A model generated the notes under the pieces. That model had not been told where the DNA came from, made no database searches, and saw only the letters and a list, made by a program, of their open reading frames with translations. Shown here piece by piece: positions 18,974 through 26,748 of a stretch of DNA of 35,068 nucleotides. Position 1 is the stretch's first letter. Each line of letters starts with the position of its first letter. The position numbers were made by a program, and so were the translations under genes. Origin of the DNA: Mycolicibacterium porcinum (GTDB lineage Bacteria > Actinomycetota > Actinomycetes > Mycobacteriales > Mycobacteriaceae); contig MSTD01000033.1 in NCBI GenBank assembly GCA_001942045.1, forward strand, positions 37,681 through 72,748, read 5' to 3'.

Positions 18974-19885
18974 TCAGTAATCCCAGGCGGTCGGCACACA
19001 CCGGAAAGCGTCGCCGACGGACGCTACGTGGCAGACCGACGGGAACGGCAGGTGGGTAGCCACGAGAGATTCTCCGGTTGCCGCCAGCTCGCGCAGCAGA
19101 CGCACGCGAACCCGTGCCGCCTCCTCAGGATCGTGCTCGAATCCGTTCTGCCACTCGGGATTATCGAATCCGGGTGCGAACACTGCGTCACCGGCGAAGG
19201 TGAGCTTGTCCCCGCGGGACTCGAGACGGACGACGCTGTGACCGGGGGTGTGGCCACCAGTGCGCGAGATGAGCACTCCCGGTGCCACTTCGTACTCGCT
19301 CTCGAATGTCCGCAGCTGGCCACGATATTCGTCGAGGAACTGCGTGGCCACCCTGCGCAGTACGTCGGGAATCGGCTGGGGCATGACGGTGCGGGAGAAA
19401 TCGGGCGACTCCCAGAACTCGGCCTCCGCGGTTGCGGCGTGGATCTGCAGGTCCGGACGGAGCCGTTCCTTCAGCCCGTCGGTGATCAGCCCGCCGACGT
19501 GGTCCATGTGCATGTGGGTGAGCACCACGTCGGTCACCGAGTCGAGATTGACCCCGGCCGCCTCCAGACGCTGGACTGTGTTGCCGGCGCGCGGGAAGTC
19601 CGGAAACTCAAGCCCCAAGCCGGCATCCACGAGGATGGTCCGGTCGCCGCTGCGCACCACCACCACGTTCAGTGGCCAATCGATCACGTCGGGCGGCAGG
19701 AAGTTGTCGCCCAGCCAGCCCGCCAACTCGGCCGGCTCTGCGTTGGTGGCCAGCGTCGAGGCCGTAATCGGCAGCACCCCATCGCTGATCACCAGGACCT
19801 CGATATCGCCGACTTGCACCGCATAACGTGACGGCACCAACTCGTCGACCGGACTTCCGAGGCGTGAAATGTTGTCCAAGCTCAT
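18974..19885 (-). CDS. Metallo-beta-lactamase-fold hydrolase
   Basis: ATG 19885 has an AGGAGGAG ribosome-binding site. The 303-residue protein has the MBL zinc motif HMHMDH (His124, His126, Asp128, His129) within VVLTHMHMDHVGGL, a preceding ILVDAGLGLEF, and later TGGHTPGHSVVRL and LTFAGDAVF supplying further zinc ligands. This is the HxHxDH class that includes lactonases and glyoxalase-II-like enzymes; an N-acyl homoserine lactonase-like activity is possible but not shown. It is divergent from the VOC gene (147 bases apart) and ends in its own terminator. Confidence 0.9.
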   Translation of the reverse strand: MSLDNISRLGSPVDELVPSRYAVQVGDIEVLVISDGVLPITASTLATNAEPAELAGWLGDNFLPPDVIDWPLNVVVVRSGDRTILVDAGLGLEFPDFPRAGNTVQRLEAAGVNLDSVTDVVLTHMHMDHVGGLITDGLKERLRPDLQIHAATAEAEFWESPDFSRTVMPQPIPDVLRRVATQFLDEYRGQLRTFESEYEVAPGVLISRTGGHTPGHSVVRLESRGDKLTFAGDAVFAPGFDNPEWQNGFEHDPEEAARVRVRLLRELAATGESLVATHLPFPSVCHVASVGDAFRCVPTAWDY

Positions 19886-20020
19886 GCGTTCTCCTCCTGA
19901 GGGCTGTACAGGCAGACATGGTGAAATGACCTGTCTTTCCCCGGGAACGCCCACCGGCGGCGAGATTCATCCGGCGGTCGAGCTAGCCGCGTTGAGGTTC
20001 CGACAGGAGACCCGAGCCGA

Positions 20021-20026
20021 TACGGT
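20021..20026 (+). promoter_or_regulatory. -10 element placing the VOC gene start at its first base
   Basis: TACGGT (TANNNT) ends seven bases before the ATG at 20033, and no correctly spaced Shine-Dalgarno is present (the nearest purine run, CAGGAGA, is over 20 bases upstream). This is the layout of a leaderless mycobacterial transcript. Confidence 0.5.
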
Positions 20027-20032
20027 CAATTG

Positions 20033-20467
20033 ATGGCGTCGGTCAGGCAGTTCCAGGTCACGTTCGACTGTGCAGAACCGGAGCGCGTCGCTCGCTTTTG
20101 GTGTGCGGTGCTGGGCTACGCCGTACCGCCGCCACCCCCGGGGTTCGAAACGTGGACAGATTTCGATCGAACGCTACCTCCGGAGCTCCAGGGATCGATG
20201 TTCGCCTGCGAGGATCCGTCCGGCGCCGGCCCGCGACTGTTCTTCCAACGCGTTCCGGAGGACAAGGTGGCCAAGAACCGCGTGCATCTCGACGTGCGAG
20301 TGGGCGCCGGACTGGTCGGTCAGGAGCGGCTGGACACGCTTGAAGCAGAGTGTGCGCGGCTGGTCGCGTTGGGCGCAGCCCGCATCCGGTTGCTGCCCGC
20401 CGATGACATCAACGAGTCGTGCATCGTGATGCAGGACGTCGAGGGTAACGAGTTCTGCCTCGATTGA
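20033..20467 (+). CDS. VOC-family (glyoxalase-like) protein
   Basis: This 144-residue protein has the two beta-alpha-beta-beta-beta halves of VOC domains: FQVTFDCAEPERVARFWCAVLGY at the start, and NRVHLDVRVG then VMQDVEGNEFCLD at the end. The metal ligands are likely Asp/His from these strands. It belongs to the Glyoxalase_6-like group widespread in actinobacteria, often of unknown substrate. ATG 20033 is three bases after an alternative TTG. It is probably leaderless. Confidence 0.88.
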   Translation: MASVRQFQVTFDCAEPERVARFWCAVLGYAVPPPPPGFETWTDFDRTLPPELQGSMFACEDPSGAGPRLFFQRVPEDKVAKNRVHLDVRVGAGLVGQERLDTLEAECARLVALGAARIRLLPADDINESCIVMQDVEGNEFCLD

Positions 20468-20479
20468 ACGGAAACCAGC

Positions 20480-20911
20480 TCATCGCGGAGCTGACATCGG
20501 CGGCAGGGTATCGACGATGGGGGTGTTCTGCGCTGCCGCAACCCACCATTTCTCGTCGCGCTGAACCAGCACATACATCGCCATCTCGCTGAAGCCGCCG
20601 GCCAGCGCGCTACGGCGAATCTGGGCAACCATCACTCCCGGGGCCGGTGAGACCGCTTGCGCGAGTTCGAACCGCGAGGCCGGCACGACCGGGGGACCGC
20701 TCATCATCTGCCGGTGGATCGGGTTGAGATGTGAATAGCCCCTGAGCACCATGCCTTTTGGAGTACCCCACAGGATGTCGGCTGCGAACATGCCGTCGTA
20801 CACGTCAGCGTCTCCAGCGTCACCGCCTCGTTGAAGGTGATCGATCAGATCACGGACCGCCTGATGGCCGCCAACGGTGGGAGTGTCGAGAACTGGGCGT
20901 TGAGTCGTCAT
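20480..20911 (-). CDS. NTF2-like / SnoaL-like small protein
   Basis: The 143-residue protein has the cone-shaped NTF2-like pattern: an N-terminal helix with AVRDLIDHLQRGGDAGDADVYDGMFAADILWGTPKGMVLRGYSHL, and a C-terminal beta sheet with MAMYVLVQRDEKWWVAAAQNTPI. Related proteins are annotated SgcJ/EcaC or DUF4440-like and often of unknown activity. It converges with the VOC gene, 12 bases apart, and follows the DinB-like gene on the same strand after 33 bases. Confidence 0.82.
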   Translation of the reverse strand: MTTQRPVLDTPTVGGHQAVRDLIDHLQRGGDAGDADVYDGMFAADILWGTPKGMVLRGYSHLNPIHRQMMSGPPVVPASRFELAQAVSPAPGVMVAQIRRSALAGGFSEMAMYVLVQRDEKWWVAAAQNTPIVDTLPPMSAPR

Positions 20912-20944
20912 CGCTCAACCGTAGGAGCCCAAGTGCACTTGAGG

Positions 20945-21451
20945 TCAAGATGTTTCACCGGTGCGGCCGGAAGGTCGATCGATCTGCTCCCGGAGAAGGT
21001 CGCCGTGGCCGGCGTGCCTGGCGAATTCCTCGATCATGGCGAGCAGCGTCCATCGCATGCTGACCGTACCTTCGCGGGGATTGTCCAAGGTGGCGTCGAG
21101 GTCGAAGCGGGACGCGATCTCGCGTGATCGCTGACTGGCGCGCTCGAACTCGGCGATGACATCGTCCAGTGACTCATCGTCGGCGACGACGAAGGTGCCC
21201 TCGTCGCGCTCCGAATAGCCGTCGCAGTCAGTCGCATCCATACCAGCCCAGAACCGTTGGAACCAGATCCGTTCCGCGGCGGCGGCATGCTTGATCAACG
21301 AGATCGGTGTCGTCAGCGACGTCACGAGGCGCCGCCGGGCGTTCGACTCGGACAGGCCGCGTGCGGTCTCGATGAGGGCTTCGCGATTGCGGTCGAGCAT
21401 GTTCTCGATGATCGCTCGCTCTGGCCCATCGGTGATTCGGCTGAGACTCAA
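20945..21451 (-). CDS. DinB-like (DUF664) four-helix protein
   Basis: The 168-residue product has the DinB fold metal pattern: His55 (HAAAAERIWF) near the first third, and His146 and His149 (RHAGHGDLLREQ) near the end. In this superfamily they form a three-histidine metal site, and some members are thiol-dependent transferases acting with mycothiol in actinobacteria; which activity applies here is unknown. The start appears to be TTG 21451 with GGAG upstream. It is followed by the NTF2-like gene after 33 bases. Confidence 0.83.
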   Translation of the reverse strand: MSLSRITDGPERAIIENMLDRNREALIETARGLSESNARRRLVTSLTTPISLIKHAAAAERIWFQRFWAGMDATDCDGYSERDEGTFVVADDESLDDVIAEFERASQRSREIASRFDLDATLDNPREGTVSMRWTLLAMIEEFARHAGHGDLLREQIDRPSGRTGETS

Positions 21452-21541
21452 GTTATTTCACTCCATTCTGTGCCGGCTCACATGCCGGTGGTGAGCGGTA
21501 TCGGCGGCCTGGCACGGAACGGCCGCCGATACCTAAACACG

Positions 21542-22303
21542 TCACTGCGTAACGGTGCTGCCCGCTGGGCGGAAGTGTCGCGGGAAGAACCGCGTGTCGA
21601 TCCGGCCATCAGTAGGCACGTCCTGATGCCCGCCCGGGAAGGCGTGCATCACCTTGTCCAGCGAGCCGAACGCGTCGAACAGCTCGAGGCCGAACTCGCG
21701 CGGGATGTCCTTGTCATCCAACGGGAGCAGGTACTCGATCGGGATGGTCACCCGTTCCGCGGCTTCGAGCAGAGCAGCGTGCGCCGACACCCAACCGAAA
21801 ACTGCAGCGGTGATCCGAGGTTCGACCGCCGCCAGCTGAATCCCGACGGCACCGGACAGGGATGCCCCGGAGTAGCCGATCAACCCGTGCGTCCCGATTT
21901 CAGGCAGGTCTTGCAAGGCGTCGATGACCCCCTGCCATTCCGGGATTGCGCGCTCGGCCACCGACTGACAGTAATCGGCAAGGAGCGGACCGAATGCCGG
22001 ACTGCCTTCGTCGCGTGCCCGACGGAAATCGGCGATGCGGCGTTGGTCCTGTGCGCTTCGCGGCCGATCACCGTGTCCAGGCAGGTCGATGGACACGACA
22101 TGGAAGCCGTCAGAGGTCACGGCGGAATGAGCCCGGGCGACGTGCGTTGGGGCTTTCTTGTCCAGACCCCCGGGATGGCCCGCCAGGATCAAGGGAGCAA
22201 CTGGAGAATCGGAGTCCGGTGACCACAGCACACCGCTGACGCGGTCCAAGGTGAAGGTGCGTTCAATGACACCGTTCGAGGTTGTCTGCGAGGTGAAATG
22301 CAT
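21542..22303 (-). CDS. Alpha/beta hydrolase (dienelactone-hydrolase-like)
   Basis: This 253-residue hydrolase has the nucleophile elbow GYSGAS, with the oxyanion-type GHPGG early on. VVSIDLPGHGDRP is the typical strand and turn before it. AFPGGHQDVP near the end carries the likely catalytic His. The substrate is unknown. ATG 22303 has AAAGG eight bases upstream. It is preceded on the same strand by a short frame with a strong ribosome-binding site (22364-22411). Confidence 0.88.
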   Translation of the reverse strand: MHFTSQTTSNGVIERTFTLDRVSGVLWSPDSDSPVAPLILAGHPGGLDKKAPTHVARAHSAVTSDGFHVVSIDLPGHGDRPRSAQDQRRIADFRRARDEGSPAFGPLLADYCQSVAERAIPEWQGVIDALQDLPEIGTHGLIGYSGASLSGAVGIQLAAVEPRITAAVFGWVSAHAALLEAAERVTIPIEYLLPLDDKDIPREFGLELFDAFGSLDKVMHAFPGGHQDVPTDGRIDTRFFPRHFRPAGSTVTQ

Positions 22304-22363
22304 GGTGTTGCCTTTCGGGATTGCCGTCGTTCAGGCGCTCCCGGCGACACCTTCGTCGACCCC

Positions 22364-22411
22364 TCAACCGTGAACACGAGTGGGGAGCACCCACATGGTT
22401 GCTGCGTACAT
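22364..22411 (-). CDS. Candidate 15-residue leader peptide upstream of the hydrolase
   Basis: A GAGGAGG ribosome-binding site lies about 8 bases before an ATG at 22411 that opens a frame coding MYAATMWVLPTRVHG, ending with TGA at 22364. It ends 60 bases upstream of the hydrolase ATG. The ribosome-binding site is stronger than that of the hydrolase itself, so this looks like a small translated upstream frame rather than chance. No homology can be checked. Confidence 0.4.
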   Translation of the reverse strand: MYAATMWVLPTRVHG

Positions 22412-22455
22412 GGGTCTCACCTCCTCGCGTTTTCTCACGGTTCCCAGGCACGGTA

Positions 22456-22767
22456 TCAACGTGAACGTGGGCCAGTCGAACGGTTTTCCTCGTCACCCGG
22501 CGGGCCGGGTGCTCTCATCCCTCCGATTGCGTCGGCGATGGCCTCTGCCATGGCGGGACTGCCGGTATGACCCGCGTCGTCGACGATCCGCAGCTGGCCG
22601 TGGGCCATACACACGGTTGCCGTCACCCACATCGAGCAGACCGTCGTCGCACACGTGGGCCTCGGGGAATGGTTGAGCGGCGACAATTCATGACGGTACT
22701 GCGGCGTCGTCCGGCGCATGTCGGCGAAGTGGATCGCCTTGTCGGTCGTCGGAGGCAAGATGGCCAC
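22456..22767 (-). CDS. Possible small protein antisense to the start of the 406-residue gene
   Basis: From GTG 22767 (or ATG 22719) this frame gives up to 103 residues. Its third codon positions are about 80% G or C, which is coding-like, and the C-terminal third has MAEAIADAIGGM. It also has three cysteines around CATTVCSMWVTATVC. No ribosome-binding site precedes either start, and it overlaps the plus-strand gene at 22760 by a few bases when the GTG is used. It is the only frame of note in the 456-base stretch 22304-22759. Unrecognised. Confidence 0.4.
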   Translation of the reverse strand: MAILPPTTDKAIHFADMRRTTPQYRHELSPLNHSPRPTCATTVCSMWVTATVCMAHGQLRIVDDAGHTGSPAMAEAIADAIGGMRAPGPPGDEENRSTGPRSR

Positions 22768-23980
22768 CGTGACGCGGTTCAGTGACGATGACGACGGATA
22801 CCTGGGCTGGCTCGACGACCATCCAGACGGCTATGTGATCAACATTCACCGAAGCGACTACGCGGCCACGGCTAGGGTGCATCGTGCCAGTTGTCGGACG
22901 ATCCGCGGCCGCAACCCCGCCAGAGGCGGGTGGACCAAGGAGTACGTGAAGGTGTGTGCGGAGCACCTGCCCGAGCTCGAACAGTGGGCAATCGCCCACG
23001 TCGGGCAGTGCATCGCGCCGTGCGGGCGATGTCAGCCGGATGGTGTTGTCGCACAGGCTACTTCGATAGACCGGCACGAGCCGGTCAAGCGGAAGCTCGC
23101 GTCCCCGTTACTTGACGGTCGATCCGAGATCTGCGGTCCGTCGCCGGACCGGCCGGTGCTCGAAGCGTGGGCCGGTGACTACATCCGGCCAGCCTGGCAA
23201 GAACGGCTACGGACCCGCATCCGGGATGGCTGCGGCCAGCTCAAGCCGTCGGCTGATCAGGTACTGCACGCCACATATTTCGGCGCCAAACCTCCGAACG
23301 CCGACGTCGAGAACCTCGCGCTCTACAACATTGACTCGTTCCGAGTCGCCGGCCGCAACGGAATCCGTTTCGAATACGGGGCCGCCATTCCACCAGCGCC
23401 GTCCGGGACGGAGTACCCGTCCGCGTACCGCTACGTGCTGGCACCGCGTTCGGGCGGGTTCGACACCTGGCGACAGGGAAGAGCGGTGGCGTCGTTCGAC
23501 TGGACCGACCTGGGAGCGTTCGCAGGCGACAAGAAGCTGGCGCAGGTTTGGCTGGCACTCGCCCGCGGCAGGCACGTCCACCATGTGGCTGACCCGGCCT
23601 GCACGCCCGAGACACCCTTCGCCGTCAGGGTTGAGGTCCGGCCACCCGAGGGGTGTGAACCCGTGTGGGGCGGGTTGGTCAAGGGGATCTTCGATGGTGT
23701 GATCTGCGCGTTCCAGGCCCATACCGACGCGACAATCCTGACTGATGTCGCGGCACGGATCGCGAGAGTCCTTTCAGCAGAACCCGAAGAGATCGAAATG
23801 CACCTGCGTGACGAGAGCCGCGCGGTGCTCGGCGCTGTACAACGGCTCGTCAAGCCCTTCGGCGCAGGTGTGCAGTGGGCGCCCGCGGACCACATGTGCG
23901 TCGCCGGCGAGCTACTTGGCGCACAGCCGGCAGGTTCGCGATGGGCGATCAGAGGTGAGCTGATCGAAGTATTCCGTTGA
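22760..23980 (+). CDS. 406-residue protein of unknown function with a cysteine-rich N-terminal domain
   Basis: ATG 22760 is preceded by GGAGGC. Residues about 1-95 form a small domain (VHRASCRTIRG, then WTKEYVKVCAEHLPELEQWA and CIAPCGRCQP) with a C-x3-C-x2-C cluster that suggests zinc binding. I believe similar N-terminal modules occur in other actinobacterial proteins but cannot name the family. The remainder, about 310 residues, is Trp- and Arg-rich and mixed alpha/beta (FGAKPPNADVENLALYNID, DTWRQGRAVASFDW) with no motif I can assign, and ends with ADHMCVAGELLGAQP. It has no signal peptide or membrane segment. It is followed after 17 bases by a DHFR-like gene. Confidence 0.75.
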   Translation: MATVTRFSDDDDGYLGWLDDHPDGYVINIHRSDYAATARVHRASCRTIRGRNPARGGWTKEYVKVCAEHLPELEQWAIAHVGQCIAPCGRCQPDGVVAQATSIDRHEPVKRKLASPLLDGRSEICGPSPDRPVLEAWAGDYIRPAWQERLRTRIRDGCGQLKPSADQVLHATYFGAKPPNADVENLALYNIDSFRVAGRNGIRFEYGAAIPPAPSGTEYPSAYRYVLAPRSGGFDTWRQGRAVASFDWTDLGAFAGDKKLAQVWLALARGRHVHHVADPACTPETPFAVRVEVRPPEGCEPVWGGLVKGIFDGVICAFQAHTDATILTDVAARIARVLSAEPEEIEMHLRDESRAVLGAVQRLVKPFGAGVQWAPADHMCVAGELLGAQPAGSRWAIRGELIEVFR

Positions 23981-23997
23981 ACAGGAGAGGAAGTGTG

Positions 23998-24543
23998 ATG
24001 CAACCCCTTCGATATTCCATCAACGTCACGTTGGACGGCTGTTGCGACCATCGCGCAGTCATTCCCGACGAAGCCTTGCATCGTCACTCAACCGAGATCA
24101 TCGCTCGGGCCGATGCGCTCCTCTTCGGTCGGGTGACGTACAAAATGATGGAGGAGGCATGGCGGTCGCCGACGCCGGGGGAGATGCCTGAGTGGACGGA
24201 ACCCTTCGCCCGCACGATCGATGCGGCGAAGAAGTACGTCGTATCGAGCACCCTGGACCGAGTGGATTGGAACGCAGAGCTTGTCCGCGGCGATTTGGGA
24301 AAAGCGGTGCGAGAGATCAAGAGTCAGCCGGGTAGGGGTGTGTACGTCGGTGGCGTACGGCTGCCGATCGCGTTGGCCGAGCTGGGATTGATCGATGAGT
24401 ACGAGTTCGTCGTACATCCCCGGCTGGTCGGACACGGGCCGACGTTGTTCGCAGGGCTGTCGAAGTATGTCGACTTGAGGCTCGTCGACCGGGTGGAGTT
24501 CGGCGCCGGCGTGGTGGCGCTGCGGTACGAGCCGAAGAGGTAG
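23998..24543 (+). CDS. RibD C-terminal / dihydrofolate-reductase-like protein
   Basis: ATG 23998 has a GGAGAGGAAG upstream. The 181-residue product begins LRYSINVTLDGCCDHRAVIPDE and has the strand DALLFGRVTYKMM and VYVGGVRLPIALAELGLIDEYEF, the marks of the RibD_C/DHFR-like family of small reductases common in actinobacteria. NADPH is the usual cofactor; substrate unknown. It follows the 406-residue gene after 17 bases and ends 12 bases from the convergent SRPBCC gene. Confidence 0.9.
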   Translation: MQPLRYSINVTLDGCCDHRAVIPDEALHRHSTEIIARADALLFGRVTYKMMEEAWRSPTPGEMPEWTEPFARTIDAAKKYVVSSTLDRVDWNAELVRGDLGKAVREIKSQPGRGVYVGGVRLPIALAELGLIDEYEFVVHPRLVGHGPTLFAGLSKYVDLRLVDRVEFGAGVVALRYEPKR

Positions 24544-24555
24544 AGCGGCGAGCTG

Positions 24556-25026
24556 TCACCGCGCACTTTCCGCGACCCGCGCGAGTTGTTCGGCGACAGT
24601 GCCCCACCCCTCGGCGAACCCCATCTCGGCATGGCGGTTCCTGGCGGTCGGGTCAGCGTGACGCGCGACGATGCGGTAGTCGGTGCCGTCGGCGTGGTCG
24701 CGCATGGTGACTTCGGCGGTCATGGCGATGGGAGCGGGGTTCGCGGGGCGCCACCCGCTGTCAACGGCATTCGTGAACACCAACCGTTCGAATTCGTCGA
24801 CCACCAGGAAACAGGCGTCCAGGTGGGGCACGAATTCGCTTCCGTCATCGCTCATTTGCGTCACGAAGGCGCCTCCCGGGCGGACTTCCAGACTCTCGAC
24901 ACGGCATGCCATCGGCGCCGGGATCCACCACTGCGCCAGGCTGGCTGGGTCGGTCCAGGCTTCCCACACCGCCTTGCGGGGCGCGCGAATGATCCGCTCG
25001 ATGCTGAGGTCGAGTTCAGGGTTCAT
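24556..25026 (-). CDS. SRPBCC / AHSA1-family protein paired with ArsR
   Basis: The ATG at 25026 overlaps the stop of the ArsR gene as ATGA. The 156-residue product has the AHSA1-like SRPBCC pattern: ERIIRAPRKAVWEAWTDPASLAQWWIP at the start, GGAFVTQM, and EMGFAEGWGTVAEQLARV at the C-terminus. Such genes are regularly found next to an ArsR-family repressor and are believed to bind small hydrophobic ligands or act as stress proteins; the ligand is unknown. It is almost certainly co-translated with the regulator. Confidence 0.93.
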   Translation of the reverse strand: MNPELDLSIERIIRAPRKAVWEAWTDPASLAQWWIPAPMACRVESLEVRPGGAFVTQMSDDGSEFVPHLDACFLVVDEFERLVFTNAVDSGWRPANPAPIAMTAEVTMRDHADGTDYRIVARHADPTARNRHAEMGFAEGWGTVAEQLARVAESAR

Positions 25027-25370
25027 GTCGGGTCCTTGTCTTTGTCTTGGCGGTTGGTGACGAATTGCTCGAGCCGGTCGGTCCGTTCCTCCCAGACGCG
25101 CCGCTGCTGCATCAACCAGTCTTCGACGACCGTGAGCCGCTCCCGGTTGAGTTCGCAGGTGCGCACACGGCCGGCCTTCGCCGTGCGGATCAGTCCGGTC
25201 GACTCGAGCATCCGCACGTGCTTCATGAACGAGGGGAGCGTCATCGTGGCCTCGCGGGCCAGATTGCCGACGCTCGCAGGCCCGAGTCCGAGCTGACGGA
25301 TCACAGCGCGTCTGGTCGGATCCGCAAGGGCTAGGAAAACCTCGTCGAGTTCGGCCGAACACTGTGCCAT
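25023..25370 (-). CDS. ArsR/SmtB-family transcriptional regulator
   Basis: This 115-residue winged-helix protein opens with LDEVFLALADPTRRAVIRQLGLGPASVGNLA, then MTLPSFMKHVRMLESTGLIRTAKAGRVRTCEL, the recognition helix and wing. It lacks the cysteine metal sites of classic ArsR, so it is probably not a metal sensor. It overlaps the SRPBCC start by 4 bases. The inverted repeat just upstream (25392-25419) is its probable operator. ATG 25370 has no strong ribosome-binding site. Confidence 0.94.
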   Translation of the reverse strand: MAQCSAELDEVFLALADPTRRAVIRQLGLGPASVGNLAREATMTLPSFMKHVRMLESTGLIRTAKAGRVRTCELNRERLTVVEDWLMQQRRVWEERTDRLEQFVTNRQDKDKDPT

Positions 25371-25373
25371 GTG

Positions 25374-25419
25374 GCTAAGTATTCATCGTCCTGACACTTA
25401 GCGCAAGGGCTAAGTGTCA
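25374..25419. promoter_or_regulatory. Perfect 11-bp inverted-repeat operator of the ArsR-SRPBCC operon
   Basis: TGACACTTAGC (25392-25402) and GCTAAGTGTCA (25409-25419) are a perfect inverted repeat with a 6-base spacer. A third imperfect half-site, GCTAAGTatTCA, starts at 25374, between this palindrome and the ArsR start. This is the most regular operator candidate in the window. Confidence 0.8.
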
Positions 25420-25514
25420 TGTGGCCGGGGGTCCCGCATTTCCTTGCGGTCCTTGGCGGTTTTGGGGATCCGGATCCCTGGTCTGCGCCATTACTGAGAG
25501 AGCTACTGGTAAGC

Positions 25515-25538
25515 CTTACTGGTGAGGTCTACAGTAAG
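25515..25538. promoter_or_regulatory. CTTACTG/CAGTAAG repeats upstream of the dehydrogenase gene
   Basis: CTTACTG (25515-25521) and CAGTAAG (25532-25538) are perfect inverted repeats 10 bases apart. Related elements occur just before (CTACTGGTAAG, about 25503-25513). They lie 51-86 bases before the GTG at 25589 and may bind the TetR regulator encoded downstream. Confidence 0.5.
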
Positions 25539-25588
25539 TTGAATCGCCTGATGGGCAATCGCTCCTTGCGCACTGGGAGGCAAGACCT

Positions 25589-26689
25589 GTGACTTCATCT
25601 CCTGACGCCGCGAAGCGTCGCGTCGTCCACATCGGCACCGGTATGACGGGCAGTGTTGCGTTGCGCGCCATCATCGACGACCCGGCGCTCGAGCTGACCG
25701 GGCTCAAGGTGTCGTCCAAGACGAAGGTGGGCGCCGATGCCGGTCAACTCTGCGGACGACCGGACGTGGGCATTGTCGCGACTGATGACATGGCCGCGAT
25801 CTTGGACACCAGGCCCGATTGCATCGCCTACTGCGCGACCGCCGTCCGACGAGAAGACGAGGTGATCGCCGACATCGTCCGCTACCTGGAAGCCGGCATC
25901 AATGTCGTCACGATCTCCGCCATCCCCATGGTGTATCCGAATGCGGCACCGGCCAATTGGCGCGAACCGATTGAAAACGCCGCGCGTCAAGGTAACTCAA
26001 CGTTCTACGCCACCGGGTGCGAACCCGGGTTCGTCAGCCTCAACCTGCCCACCGCCCTACTGGCCGGTGCCGGGGTGATCGAGACCTACCGCATGGACGA
26101 GTACGCCCTCGACCTCGACTTGTCTTACCCGATCTGGGAGGTGCTGCATGAGTCGATGGGCTTCGGAAAGCCCAACGGCCACATCCCGATTCGCATCGCT
26201 GTCGGCAAGGTGAACAACGACTGGGAACCTGTCGTGCGCTACATCGCCGACATACTCGGCATGGAGGTCCAACGAGTGGCACTGGACTGGGAGACGATCC
26301 TGGCTCCGCACGATCTGGACACCGCGCTCGGGGTGATACCGAAGGACACCATCTGCGGCCACCGCTGGCAACTCGCCGCGATGCACGACGAGCGTCCCGT
26401 CGTATCGGTTCAGTACTTCGCCGCGGTGACCTCGACGCCGTGGCCCGACTCTTGGCCGCGTCCAGCGCAACCCGGCAAGGGCGGCATGGTGTTTCGCATC
26501 GAAGGAAATCCGAACATGACTCTCGATCTGCATCTGGACCCCGCATCGGGCGACTCCACCAATCCCGGCGTCGCCGCGACGGCAATGGCAGCCGTCAACG
26601 CTATCCCCGCGGTCATCGATGCCGCGCCCGGACTGCTAGCCGCGCCACTGGCCGGCCCGTCGATCGTGACCCGTCAGATCCGGCGCTGA
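25589..26689 (+). CDS. NAD(P)-binding amine dehydrogenase / dihydrodipicolinate-reductase-like protein
   Basis: GTG 25589 is preceded by GGGAGGC. The 366-residue protein opens with RVVHIGTGMTGSVALRAI, a GxGxxG Rossmann motif at 16-21, and has the DapB-like strand LTGLKVSSKTKVGADAG, then DCIAYCATA. This matches the NAD(P)H-dependent amine dehydrogenase or diaminopentanoate-dehydrogenase-like family common in mycobacteria, which act on small amino- or keto-compounds. The C-terminal domain begins around residue 130. The substrate is unknown. It is followed after 59 bases by a TetR gene, probably its regulator. Confidence 0.85.
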   Translation: MTSSPDAAKRRVVHIGTGMTGSVALRAIIDDPALELTGLKVSSKTKVGADAGQLCGRPDVGIVATDDMAAILDTRPDCIAYCATAVRREDEVIADIVRYLEAGINVVTISAIPMVYPNAAPANWREPIENAARQGNSTFYATGCEPGFVSLNLPTALLAGAGVIETYRMDEYALDLDLSYPIWEVLHESMGFGKPNGHIPIRIAVGKVNNDWEPVVRYIADILGMEVQRVALDWETILAPHDLDTALGVIPKDTICGHRWQLAAMHDERPVVSVQYFAAVTSTPWPDSWPRPAQPGKGGMVFRIEGNPNMTLDLHLDPASGDSTNPGVAATAMAAVNAIPAVIDAAPGLLAAPLAGPSIVTRQIRR

Positions 26690-26748
26690 CACGTACCGAG
26701 CTGCCGATCATGACACGAGGAATGTCAGCGCCGGGTGAGGGGTGACGG

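Noticed and set aside
19028..19831. 267-residue plus-strand frame opposite the metallo-hydrolase
   Set aside because: Antisense to the zinc-motif gene; no independent start or motif.
21257..22222. 321-residue plus-strand frame opposite the DinB-like and hydrolase genes
   Set aside because: It crosses two genes with recognised motifs and the gap between them, and has no domain pattern.
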